From a virus: a DNA stretch of 33,343 bases. Below, piece by piece: positions 4,972 through 10,539 of this stretch. The notes under the pieces are model-generated. The model had not been told where the DNA came from. It did not search any database and saw only the letters and a program-made list of their open reading frames with translations. The position numbers and the translations under genes are program-made. The stretch is from positions 1-33,343 of IMG/VR virus record IMGVR_UViG_3300006790_000009. The stretch is one strand, 5' to 3'. How positions within the stretch are numbered: the first letter of the stretch is position 1; the number at the start of each line of letters is the position of its first letter.

Positions 4972-5840
4972 GCGTGTACTCCATAATATGTATCAAGTGA
5001 CGCCCACTCTTTGGAATTGATAGCTCGACCAACATCACCTTCTCTGTTGAAGCTAGCAATGTGTGGTGTTCGAGCATCTTGTGTATGAGTAGACCAGTAG
5101 GTTAGGCAATTGTACAAAGCCCATTTGTTACTGCCCAACTGATTCTTTTCTTTGTCCCACAAGCCAAGCAATATTTCTAATTGCTTCTCATTTGTTTTGC
5201 TTACACCTGATTGGCGTGTGTGAGTTTTGCAAACGGTTTCTTTTAGAAAGTTTTCAACATTCCAATCTTCAATGCTTGTCTCAGTCCATCTTTCCCATTT
5301 GTTTTTGTTGGTCATAAATGTTTCGAGACCGATCTGTATTTTATTGGCACTGCCTTCTATGTTAATAGATGTTGTATGCTTAAACTTTGACATAGCTATA
5401 GCAAGACCAGAGACCATACCATTCTTACAAACAAGACGGTGGCCTTCTGCTTTTTGCATGTAGCTCCAAGAACCATCGTAGCTATTTAAGAAATCTACTT
5501 TGAAGTTCACTATGTCACCAACTTCCGCAGACTTTTTGTTTTCAATATACAAATCTCGAAAGTGGACAGTGCCTTTGAGCTTGGCTCCGTTCTCAAAGAT
5601 TTGTGTATCAATATAAAAGTCTTTGGATACTTGTGACTCAAGCACAGCATCTTCGATTGAGTTTACTACATCGCTATGAAGCACAGGTTTGTAGGCACTC
5701 TTATGTACACCAAGAACTTCATTGGTATCTGTTCGAACAATTTGCTTGCTGTTCTCAAGCGGCTCGCCAGTGATAGCATTTGGTGTTGGGTGAACCTCGA
5801 TTGGGAAGTTCCATTCTTCTGTATTTATTGCATCAAACAT
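4968..5840 (-). CDS. DUF932 phage/plasmid-like protein
   Basis: 290 residues, with AAAGGAGAACTATA before ATG 5840. It fits the DUF932 (phage/plasmid-like, TIGR03299-type) family: ETNEVLG-like VLGVHKSAYKPV near 42-53, the central FKVDFLNSYDGSWSYMQKA region (about 113-131) and RLVCKNGMV (about 134-142), a hallmark of the family, then a helical C-terminal half ending in the NKWALYNCLTYWSTH segment. Function is not established; the family often sits beside phage recombination and replication genes, as here. It is the largest early gene. A candidate promoter and palindrome lie upstream at 5867-5899. Confidence 0.88.
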   Translation of the reverse strand: MFDAINTEEWNFPIEVHPTPNAITGEPLENSKQIVRTDTNEVLGVHKSAYKPVLHSDVVNSIEDAVLESQVSKDFYIDTQIFENGAKLKGTVHFRDLYIENKKSAEVGDIVNFKVDFLNSYDGSWSYMQKAEGHRLVCKNGMVSGLAIAMSKFKHTTSINIEGSANKIQIGLETFMTNKNKWERWTETSIEDWNVENFLKETVCKTHTRQSGVSKTNEKQLEILLGLWDKEKNQLGSNKWALYNCLTYWSTHTQDARTPHIASFNREGDVGRAINSKEWASLDTYYGVHA

Positions 5841-5866
5841 TATAGTTCTCCTTTCGTTTGATAGAG

Positions 5867-5899
5867 CTGCATATTTGCAGTTACAATAGATATTGTCAA
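5867..5899 (-). promoter_or_regulatory. Candidate promoter with palindromic operator for DUF932
   Basis: Read leftward, TTGACA (5899-5894) overlaps the stop of the upstream gene. Seventeen bases on is AAATAT preceded by TGC (extended -10 style, weak match). That -10 lies inside CTGCAAATATGCAG, a perfect CTGCA-N4-TGCAG palindrome (5867-5880) like the ones at 2435 and 4250. The arrangement is that of a repressible promoter. Confidence 0.45.
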
Positions 5900-6159
5900 T
5901 ACTTATTGTTTAGATAACTAACCATATCTTTTATTGCATTGGCTAAACCTATTGCGGTTGGACGATACTGAATTACCATCATGTCATCGCCTTCAGATAC
6001 ACACGCTATTTCATGTGTGCATATTGGTTCGCCATGATCATCTTTTAACAATGGCGAAACGTGTTGTGCTATTGAAAGCTTATGCTTTCCATGCAGCAAC
6101 ACAATATTATTCAATCCACTTTGACGAAACTTTATTCCGTCAATTATTAATTCACTCAT
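5896..6159 (-). CDS. Unknown small protein
   Basis: 87 residues. AAGGAG lies seven bases before ATG 6159, preceded by a long A/T-rich leader. The first half alternates as beta strands (LIIDGIKFRQ, NIVLLHGKHKLSI) and the end is a helix (AIGLANAIKDMVSYLN). A histidine- and aspartate-containing middle (KDDHGEPICTHEIACV) could bind metal, but there is no clear motif. First gene of the unit that ends at the 4284-4317 terminator. No family recognised. Confidence 0.68.
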   Translation of the reverse strand: MSELIIDGIKFRQSGLNNIVLLHGKHKLSIAQHVSPLLKDDHGEPICTHEIACVSEGDDMMVIQYRPTAIGLANAIKDMVSYLNNKY

Positions 6160-6231
6160 TTATTTCTCCTTTTTTTTAAAAAAAATTTATAATTTTAAAA
6201 CTTATTAATTTGAATCTTTGTTCCAGATACT

Positions 6232-6237
6232 ATTATA
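6232..6237 (-). promoter_or_regulatory. Candidate -10 element for the 5896-6159 unit
   Basis: A consensus TATAAT read leftward, 43 bases past the terminator T-tract and 72 bases before ATG 6159. No acceptable -35 lies at the right distance (the region is a G/C run, 6246-6258). The leader between is 80-90% A/T and contains runs of A and T. It would need an activator or an alternative sigma factor. Confidence 0.4.
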
Positions 6238-6279
6238 AGTTCGATCCTCCCCCCTGTGGGTGGACATTGAACCTTACAT

Positions 6280-6302
6280 AAAAAAAGGGGGCTTTCGCCC
6301 CC
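6280..6302 (-). terminator. Intrinsic terminator after the 229-residue gene
   Basis: Read leftward: GGGGGC-GAAA-GCCCCC (6302-6287), a six-pair G/C stem with a stable GAAA loop, then a run of seven Ts. It lies five bases after the stop at 6308. Confidence 0.9.
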
Positions 6303-6307
6303 TTCTC

Positions 6308-6997
6308 TTACGCTGCTTTCGCCTGTCTCTTCTTCCTCTTCTGCTCCGCAGCTTCGTCCTTGTCATTGGTCTTACCACTGACATTCGTGCTGTCGCCGAC
6401 TCCGTCGGTCGTCGGCACATAAGCCTCGTTGCCGAGGCTTATTCCACGAGCCGCTAGCTTGGCAGCTAACTCGTCCTTCTTGACGTCTGTCTCAGTCTCT
6501 TCGCCAGAGTCAACAGTCCAAGGTTCAAGCGGCTTGTGGGCGACTCCTGTCGCCACCTCCATCACTGCTGCGATATTATGATACATCTCATCCTGAATCG
6601 CATACTGCGTTTCAAGCCGTTCGACCCATCCTTCGGCTCTGTCAACGGCTTGCAAGGCTATCTCAGTCCCATCGCACTCCTTCGCCACGAGCTTCAGCTG
6701 CGCTGTCGCTCTGTCTAACTTGTGCTTTGTGCCTTTGACATAGCCTTGCTTGTTGGTGCGTGTATCATGCATCTGCGCCCATATGTTGTTGGCAAGACCA
6801 CTGATCATCACCATTTGTGAATAGTACAGATCATTGACCTCCTTGTATGTCCCAGACTCACGATCATATCGTAACCTTGAGTCATAGAACTCAGCACAAA
6901 TGGTTGCTAACGCTTGCGTTAGCGTGATCTGTGTCTCGCCACTGTATGCTGCTTTTAAGTCTGTGTTGATCATTTCATGTAGTTCTTTAGTATTCAT
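6308..6997 (-). CDS. Unknown 229-residue early protein
   Basis: Begins MNTKELHEMINTDLKAAYSG at ATG 6997, with AAGGAAG upstream. The longer reading from 7057 would run through a TATAAT box and is rejected. Residues 1-150 are strongly helical and probably structured (AQMHDTRTNKQGYVKGTKHK in the middle). Residues about 150-229 are Asp/Glu/Thr/Lys-rich, probably disordered, and end in the basic tail EQKRKKRQAKAA. G+C is visibly higher than in neighbours. It forms its own transcription unit, with a -10 box before it and a strong terminator behind it, so it may be made at high level. No family recognised. Confidence 0.78.
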   Translation of the reverse strand: MNTKELHEMINTDLKAAYSGETQITLTQALATICAEFYDSRLRYDRESGTYKEVNDLYYSQMVMISGLANNIWAQMHDTRTNKQGYVKGTKHKLDRATAQLKLVAKECDGTEIALQAVDRAEGWVERLETQYAIQDEMYHNIAAVMEVATGVAHKPLEPWTVDSGEETETDVKKDELAAKLAARGISLGNEAYVPTTDGVGDSTNVSGKTNDKDEAAEQKRKKRQAKAA

Positions 6998-7021
6998 TGT
7001 TTTCTTCCTTATGTTAAATGA

Positions 7022-7027
7022 ATTATA
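7022..7027 (-). promoter_or_regulatory. Candidate -10 element for the 229-residue gene
   Basis: Consensus TATAAT read leftward, 25 bases before ATG 6997 (context GTCAATAAAGACATATAATT). There is no clear -35 at 16-18 bases; the upstream side is G-rich (TTGGGCGGTGGG) and adjoins the large hairpin at 7053-7112. Confidence 0.5.
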
Positions 7028-7052
7028 TGTCTTTATTGACACCCACCGCCCA

Positions 7053-7112
7053 ACCAATCACTAAAAGGCGAAAGTCAAGTCCTACGCGACTTGACTTTTG
7101 CCTGTGATTGGT
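7053..7112. repeat. Long near-perfect hairpin between two leftward genes
   Basis: Three stacked helices: ACCAATCAC/GTGATTGGT (7053-7061 with 7104-7112), AGGC/GCCT (7066-7069 with 7100-7103) and AAAGTCAAGTC/GACTTGACTTT (7071-7081 with 7088-7098). That is 24 pairs, a four-base bulge on one side, one G-T opposition and a six-base loop. No T-tract follows on either strand, so it is not an ordinary terminator. It begins six bases after the stop of the 85-residue gene and may be an RNase III processing site, a message-stabilising structure or a protein-binding site. Confidence 0.75.
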
Positions 7113-7118
7113 AGCGGT

Positions 7119-7376
7119 TTATCTTTCGTTTTCTGCATCATATGTTATCGCTTCAACATGGATCTTCTGTTCCAGAAAACACTGCTCTCTCAAAAGTTCA
7201 TACTTTTTACGTTTAGCAGTTTTTTCTGCTACTCGTATCGCAGTCATCAAAAACCTGTCGCAGTGTTCATAACCTCTGCACGTGAAAAACTGAGATGATT
7301 CCTGCATCCTTCGGATTTCAGTCATCAACTCATCGTATTCACGCTGCATTCGGTTTATAGTATCTAGTTCACTCAT
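7119..7376 (-). CDS. Unknown small coiled-coil-like protein
   Basis: 85 residues. AAGGAG lies ten bases before ATG 7376. The sequence is almost wholly helical and charged, with heptad-like leucines, isoleucines and methionines (MQREYDELMTEIRRMQ near the start, AEKTAKRKKYELLREQCFL later), so a helical hairpin or coiled coil is likely. Cysteines at about 33, 39 and 66 do not form a recognisable metal site. It is the first leftward gene after the 7377-8118 control region and would be co-transcribed with the structured RNA if that is read leftward. Function unknown. Confidence 0.7.
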   Translation of the reverse strand: MSELDTINRMQREYDELMTEIRRMQESSQFFTCRGYEHCDRFLMTAIRVAEKTAKRKKYELLREQCFLEQKIHVEAITYDAENER

Positions 7377-7446
7377 ATCTATATCTCCTTATGATTTATT
7401 GAACACCTTCAGTTCATCGTTAGGAAACCCATAGGTCATGACTTGG

Positions 7447-7480
7447 TGACGTTTCGTCATCTCCGTATGACGTTACGTCA
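7447..7480. repeat. Two TGACG-N3-CGTCA inverted repeats
   Basis: TGACGTTTCGTCA (7447-7459) and TGACGTTACGTCA (7468-7480) are tandem palindromes eight bases apart. Together they also make one long hairpin (7443-7484). Related copies lie at 8012-8024 and 8034-8046 near the other end of the structured region, and at 11-23. Confidence 0.6.
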
Positions 7481-8011
7481 CCAACCGAAGGACAGACATT
7501 CAGAGCCACTTGGCACACGGAACAATAAAAATGTGTCACGCATGGCGTGACTCACTAACGCTTGTGCCAAGTCCGAATGAATGTCGTGGTCTTTGACCTA
7601 TGGGATCGACTGACGTGAGCTTGACAGACGCGAGTATGCTCGCCCTGTCAAACTCACCCAGTCAATCTTGTTTCCGCTGATATGTCCTTGGCGAAGTAGA
7701 ATGGGGTGAATTGCCTCGACCACTCCTCGCCAGTAATCTCTGAAGAGATTACGAATCAGGCGAGTCGACTGTCGGCAATTTAGGCTGCCAAAAGTGGGAA
7801 CGGCAGCCGACCCCTTGCCCCATCGGGGCAAATGGTCATTCCCCATTCACTACATGCAACCCCCGTGTTGCTTTGCGAATCTGCCATTGCATGGCAATGG
7901 GCAGACCTACCTTCTGCCTTTCCTATCGGCCATAGCCGTAGGAAACAGGAAGGTAGAGTCCTGATTCGCAAAAGAGAGGGTTGCAACGTGTCAAGCCGTA
8001 GAATCATTGAG

Positions 8012-8046
8012 TGACCCCACGTCACAACCAGAGTGACGCTACGTTC
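8012..8046. repeat. Two degenerate TGACG-N3-CGTCA inverted repeats
   Basis: TGACCCCACGTCA (8012-8024) and TGACGCTACGTTC (8034-8046) match the motif seen twice at 7447-7480 and once, perfectly, at 11-23 (TGACGCTACGTCA). They flank the right side of the structured region. Confidence 0.45.
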
Positions 8047-8088
8047 GGTATTGACAAGAGATCTTGTTTTGGTGCTTTCTGGGGGGGA

Positions 8089-8119
8089 ACTATATGGGGG
8101 GGCATCCAAAGGATCACAA
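8089..8119 (-). promoter_or_regulatory. Candidate leftward promoter for the structured RNA
   Basis: Read leftward: TTGTGA (8119-8114), 19 bases, then TATAGT (8094-8089, five of six matches to TATAAT). Transcription would start near 8082 and run into the structured region. The site overlaps the terS ribosome site on the opposite strand, giving a divergent arrangement. The -35 is weak and the spacing long, so this is tentative. Two seven-base G runs (8081-8087 and 8096-8102) flank the -10. Confidence 0.3.
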
Positions 8120-8496
8120 TGAATGATATCTTAAATAGAAAATTGACACCAAAACAAGAGGCTCTTGTGGATACACTTGTAGCCTCTGGTTGTTCGGTCA
8201 CTCAAGCTGCAAAAGATGCTGGATATGCCAAGGGTGAGTCTGGAAGAGTCAGTGCTTTCAAAGCCTTACGCCAACCGCATGTCCAACAGTATATGATGAG
8301 AAGAATCAGTGAGCAGTTGGGAATGAATGCTACGGTTGCTGCTGCAAGGGTGATGCGGTTAGCTACAGGCGCGAAGAGTGAGTATGTGCAGCTGGAAGCC
8401 AGCAAGGACATACTCGATCGAGCAGGATATAAGCCTATAGATAGATCCCAAGTGCAGGTGGCTGGTGATATCAAGGTGTCCATTGATTTAGGCTAA
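8119..8496 (+). CDS. terS: Terminase small subunit
   Basis: 125 residues from ATG 8119 (MNDILNRKLTPKQEALVDTL), with AAAGGAT upstream; the longer reading from 8011 crosses the structured region and has no ribosome site. Residues 8-45 follow the small-terminase pattern (TPKQEALVDTLVASG, then TQAAKDAGYA), an N-terminal helix-turn-helix that recognises packaging DNA. The middle is the helical oligomerisation region, and the end (DILDRAGYKPIDRSQVQVAG) is typical of the segment contacting the large subunit. It is separated from terL by nine small genes, which is unusual but seen in some podoviruses. First gene of the rightward late block. Confidence 0.85.
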   Translation: MNDILNRKLTPKQEALVDTLVASGCSVTQAAKDAGYAKGESGRVSAFKALRQPHVQQYMMRRISEQLGMNATVAAARVMRLATGAKSEYVQLEASKDILDRAGYKPIDRSQVQVAGDIKVSIDLG

Positions 8497-8546
8497 CGCC
8501 TGATCAATGACCACATAATACCCAGTTTTTTCTGACACTCTCTGTT

Positions 8547-8552
8547 TATAAT
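8547..8552 (+). promoter_or_regulatory. Candidate -10 element after terS
   Basis: Consensus TATAAT in CTCTCTGTTTATAATGCATA, in the 200-base gap between terS and the first basic protein. No consensus -35 is present (GTTTTT lies at the expected distance). It would drive the cluster of small genes at 8697-11504. The rest of the gap contains only the TTGTGCGTTT element and A/T runs. Confidence 0.45.
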
Positions 8553-8626
8553 GCATACGCCCCCAAAAACCGTTGTAACTTTCTTGCTAGGGATCGTTCA
8601 CTACCATTTTTTTCTCACAAGGTATT

Positions 8627-8636
8627 TTGTGCGTTT
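8627..8636 (+). promoter_or_regulatory. Late-promoter-like element, copy 1 (TTGTGCGTTT)
   Basis: Nine of ten bases match the element found exactly at 13028, 16386 and 27309. It is followed by GAAATAATATTTTTTT and lies 60 bases before ATG 8697. Like the other copies it sits ahead of a functional gene block. Confidence 0.5.
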
Positions 8637-8696
8637 GAAATAATATTTTTTTCATGTAAGGGTCGATTATGTTAAATTGGTTAAAGAGATTATGGC

Positions 8697-9002
8697 ATGG
8701 CAAAAACTCCAGCTTGGCAGAGGAAAGAGGGAAAGAATCCGAAGGGCGGTCTAAACGCAAAGGGTCGAGCAAGTTACAAGGGGGGAACGCTAAAGCCTCC
8801 AGTAAGGAGCGGCGACAACCCTCGAAGGGCAAGCTTTCTAGCAAGGATGGGGGCAGCAAAGGGTCCCGAAAGGGACAGCAAAGGAAAGCCAACCCGTCTT
8901 CTTCTCAGCTTAAAAGCGTGGGGAGCCTCAAGCAAACAGGACGCAAGGGCAAAGGCCAGAGCGATAAGCCGAAGAAACAAAGCTAAGAAAGGAAAAGCAT
9001 AA
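8697..9002 (+). CDS. Conserved basic phage protein, DUF6321-like
   Basis: 101 residues beginning MAKTPAWQRKEGKNPKGGLN and continuing KGRASYKGGTLKPPV, then RASFLARMGAAKGPERDSKG and a Lys/Arg/Ala tail. I recognise this as a widespread small family in marine phages with no established function (my recollection is DUF6321). It is strongly basic with G+C above its neighbours, so nucleic acid or capsid-interior binding is plausible. A second long frame (8669-8986) overlaps it but gives only low-complexity Ser/Lys sequence and is set aside. Its stop overlaps the next start as TAATG. Confidence 0.82.
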   Translation: MAKTPAWQRKEGKNPKGGLNAKGRASYKGGTLKPPVRSGDNPRRASFLARMGAAKGPERDSKGKPTRLLLSLKAWGASSKQDARAKARAISRRNKAKKGKA

Positions 9003-9130
9003 TGCCTATGGGTAAGGGAACATATGGTTCACAGGTTGGTAGACCACCCAAGAAAAAAGGTCTTATAAAAAAAGGCAAAAAGATAACTATGTCTCAATAT
9101 AGAAAAATATTAAAAAGTAGAACTAAGTAA
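9002..9130 (+). CDS. Tiny basic conserved phage protein
   Basis: 42 residues: MPMGKGTYGSQVGRPPKKKG, then a Lys-rich stretch and MSQYRKILKSRTK. The MPMGKGTYGS-x-x-GRPPKK opening is a pattern I know from other marine phage genomes. Both ends overlap neighbours in the TAATG arrangement (stop of the previous gene shares one base with its ATG, and its stop does the same with the next), so translation is coupled. GRPPKK resembles an AT-hook (GRP core), which could bind the minor groove of A/T-rich DNA. Confidence 0.75.
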   Translation: MPMGKGTYGSQVGRPPKKKGLIKKGKKITMSQYRKILKSRTK

Positions 9131-9600
9131 TGGAAGAATTTGAAAAACCCCTTAGAAAAGTAAATGCAAGTATTCGCAGGATTATGCGCGAAATAAATGC
9201 AATGAGTGATGACCACTATCAAAGAAGAGCAGGTGCTCCTTATCGTGGTGGAGATGATTTAACACGACCAGTAAAAGGCATATTCCCTGATTATGAAAGC
9301 ATGGTAGAAGCTATGGAGAAGCATAGCGAAAAAGGGAACCCAACCCGAACTGAGAAATCAAAAATGAAAAAGCTTAAATCTAGGCTTAATAAATTATTTC
9401 GTCAGAAAAAATCTTTGGAAAAAAGAGAGGGTCAGTTTGGGGATCAAAAGAAACCTTACAAAACAAGACAATCTCAGCGTATTGGAGAGTCAAAGTCTAA
9501 AAAGAAACTAAGGAAGCTATCTCTTAGAGGAAGAGGCGGTGGAGGTAGCATGAAAATGCCACAAGAATATGCAAAGCCTTCTTTGTTTAGAAAGAATTGA
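9130..9600 (+). CDS. Basic protein with shared GRGGGGSMKMPQEY tail (A)
   Basis: 156 residues. N-terminal helical region (MEEFEKPLRKVNASIRRIMR), a loop about 30-60, a charged helix (SKMKKLKSRLNKLFRQKKSL) about 76-97, then a Lys/Arg-rich linker and the C-terminal peptide GRGGGGSMKMPQEYAKPSLF (residues 134-153). The next protein carries the same 14-residue core. The codons differ at six of those fourteen positions, all synonymous, so the peptide itself is under selection. Function unknown. Placement between the two terminase genes and strong positive charge suggest a virion or packaging role. Coupled to the preceding gene by TAATG. Confidence 0.75.
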   Translation: MEEFEKPLRKVNASIRRIMREINAMSDDHYQRRAGAPYRGGDDLTRPVKGIFPDYESMVEAMEKHSEKGNPTRTEKSKMKKLKSRLNKLFRQKKSLEKREGQFGDQKKPYKTRQSQRIGESKSKKKLRKLSLRGRGGGGSMKMPQEYAKPSLFRKN

Positions 9601-9611
9601 GGATATAAATA

Positions 9612-10043
9612 ATGGATCGGTTATCAGTAAGTGAAAGATATGGTTTAGGTTATCAGCAAGCCGAAGATAAAAAAGATCTTAAGAAATATTTAAGAAGAGT
9701 TATATCTGATAGTCAAAAGAAAATAAAAACTCTTTTAAAGAACCCCAATAAAGCGATTACTACTTTTGATAGTGAAGACGGACCTCAAAGAAGTACTAAC
9801 AGAGAATTAGCTAATGAGCACAAAGAGGTAAAGAAAAGAGCTGTAAAGGACTTGAATCGACTTAATAAACAAGCAGATGACGAAAAGAATTACAATAAAA
9901 AATTTGGTCCAGATAGGGATACTGGGGAATATAAACGCAAAAGAATTTTTACTAGAACTATGAAAGGTCGTGGCGGTGGCGGTAGTATGAAGATGCCACA
10001 GGAATATACTAAGAAATCATTACTAAAGAAACCTTTATCATAA
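9612..10043 (+). CDS. Basic protein with shared GRGGGGSMKMPQEY tail (B)
   Basis: 143 residues, with GAGG upstream of ATG 9612. The body is helical and charged (KKDLKKYLRRVISDSQKKIK near the start), with little resemblance to the preceding protein, but the C-terminus GRGGGGSMKMPQEYTKKSLL (residues 119-138) is the same peptide. The shared tail on different bodies suggests a common docking partner, such as the capsid shell or a packaging component. Function unknown. The stop overlaps the next start (TAATG). Confidence 0.75.
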   Translation: MDRLSVSERYGLGYQQAEDKKDLKKYLRRVISDSQKKIKTLLKNPNKAITTFDSEDGPQRSTNRELANEHKEVKKRAVKDLNRLNKQADDEKNYNKKFGPDRDTGEYKRKRIFTRTMKGRGGGGSMKMPQEYTKKSLLKKPLS

Positions 10044-10372
10044 TGGCTAAGAAACCAAAGAAATCCTTACTGCGCCCAAAGACTAGAGAAGATAGTCTTG
10101 AAGAGATACAAGCTAGGATTAAAGTCCTTCAGGATGAACTGGGTACATTTGATGACTTCAGAGCTAGTAGTGGTAGAGATAACCTAAAGATACTGCGCCA
10201 ATATGTTGGACGCGGTTTTAGTTTTAAGGAGGGTGGATCTCCTGAAGAGAATGCAAAGATAAGAGAAAGACAAAAGCTTCGAAGGCAGAAAGAGAAAGAG
10301 CTAGATATTCTCTTAGAAAAAATTAATAAGTTTCCAGATCCAGATGCAGGGAAGTTTAAAGGGAAAGTCTAA
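10043..10372 (+). CDS. Basic helical protein of unknown function
   Basis: 109 residues, starting MAKKPKKSLLRPKTREDSLE. Residues 15-35 and 72-98 predict charged helices (IRERQKLRRQKEKELDILLE), consistent with a helical hairpin. The N-terminal KKSLLRPK resembles the SL(L/F) plus basic residue segments found at the ends of neighbouring proteins. Coupled at both ends through TAATG overlaps. No family recognised. Confidence 0.72.
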   Translation: MAKKPKKSLLRPKTREDSLEEIQARIKVLQDELGTFDDFRASSGRDNLKILRQYVGRGFSFKEGGSPEENAKIRERQKLRRQKEKELDILLEKINKFPDPDAGKFKGKV

Positions 10373-10539
10373 TGGCAGTTAATGCAGCAGGTAATTATAC
10401 AAAACCTAATATGAGAAAGACTTTGTTTCGTAGAATAAAAGCTAGAGCTACTCATGGAACGGCAGCAGGTCAGTGGTCTGCTCGAAAGGCACAGCTTCTT
10501 GCCAAGGAATATAAAAAGCGTGGAGGAGGATATAAGTAA
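10372..10539 (+). CDS. Conserved marine-phage small protein (MAVNAAGNYTKP type)
   Basis: 55 residues: MAVNAAGNYTKPNMRKTLFR, then IKARATHGTAAGQWSARKAQ and LLAKEYKKRGGGYK. Both the N-terminal NYTKPxMRK and the GxWSARKAQLLAKxYK-GGGY end are a combination I recognise from many marine phage genomes, where it is annotated as hypothetical. It is basic and glycine-ended, without cysteines or membrane segments. It overlaps both neighbours by one base (TAATG). Likely a virion-associated or DNA-binding small protein, but its role is not known. Confidence 0.82.
   Translation: MAVNAAGNYTKPNMRKTLFRRIKARATHGTAAGQWSARKAQLLAKEYKKRGGGYK

Larger units (their letters stand above)
7428..8056 (-). ncRNA. Large multi-domain structured RNA candidate (~630 nt)
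   Basis: No credible gene occupies 7377-8118. Instead at least 20 exact helices nest without conflict. Domain 1: 7428-7438/7594-7604 (11 bp) encloses 7443-7452/7475-7484, 7495-7501/7579-7585, 7508-7517/7563-7572 and 7535-7541/7545-7551. Domain 2: a single arm, 7604-7667. Domain 3: 7699-7706/7841-7848 encloses arms 7709-7780, 7783-7808 and 7815-7831. Domain 4: 7855-7862/7978-7985 encloses 7872-7881/7963-7972, 7881-7904 and 7907-7956. Domain 5: 7989-7994/8051-8056 encloses 7997-8001/8039-8043. G+C is about half, far above the late genes. Strand is inferred: about seven C-A mismatches in plus-strand helices become G-U pairs leftward, against about two the other way. A GOLLD/ROOL-like ornate phage RNA, a replication origin or a packaging site are the alternatives. 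Confidence 0.62.

Noticed and set aside
6238-6262. GTTCGATCCTCCCCCC resembling the T-loop and 3' end of a tRNA (possible attP core)
   Set aside because: The upstream half of the T-stem does not pair, no other tRNA arms are present, and the genome has no integrase.
7367-7395. Plus-strand promoter-like TTCACT-16-TATGAT that could drive the structured region rightward
   Set aside because: It overlaps the start and ribosome site of a leftward gene, and the wobble-pair pattern favours a leftward transcript. Kept only as the alternative.
7598-8109. Minus-strand frames at 7598-7846 and 7780-8109 and plus-strand frame at 7832-8014
   Set aside because: No ribosome sites and no coherent protein character; they read through perfect inverted repeats. 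The region is better explained by its nested structure.
8669-8986. 105-codon plus-strand frame starting MLNWLKRLWHGK, overlapping the DUF6321-like gene
   Set aside because: After the first dozen residues it is low-complexity Ser/Lys/Gly sequence, as expected from reading a Lys-rich gene in another frame. The alternative frame is a recognised conserved family.
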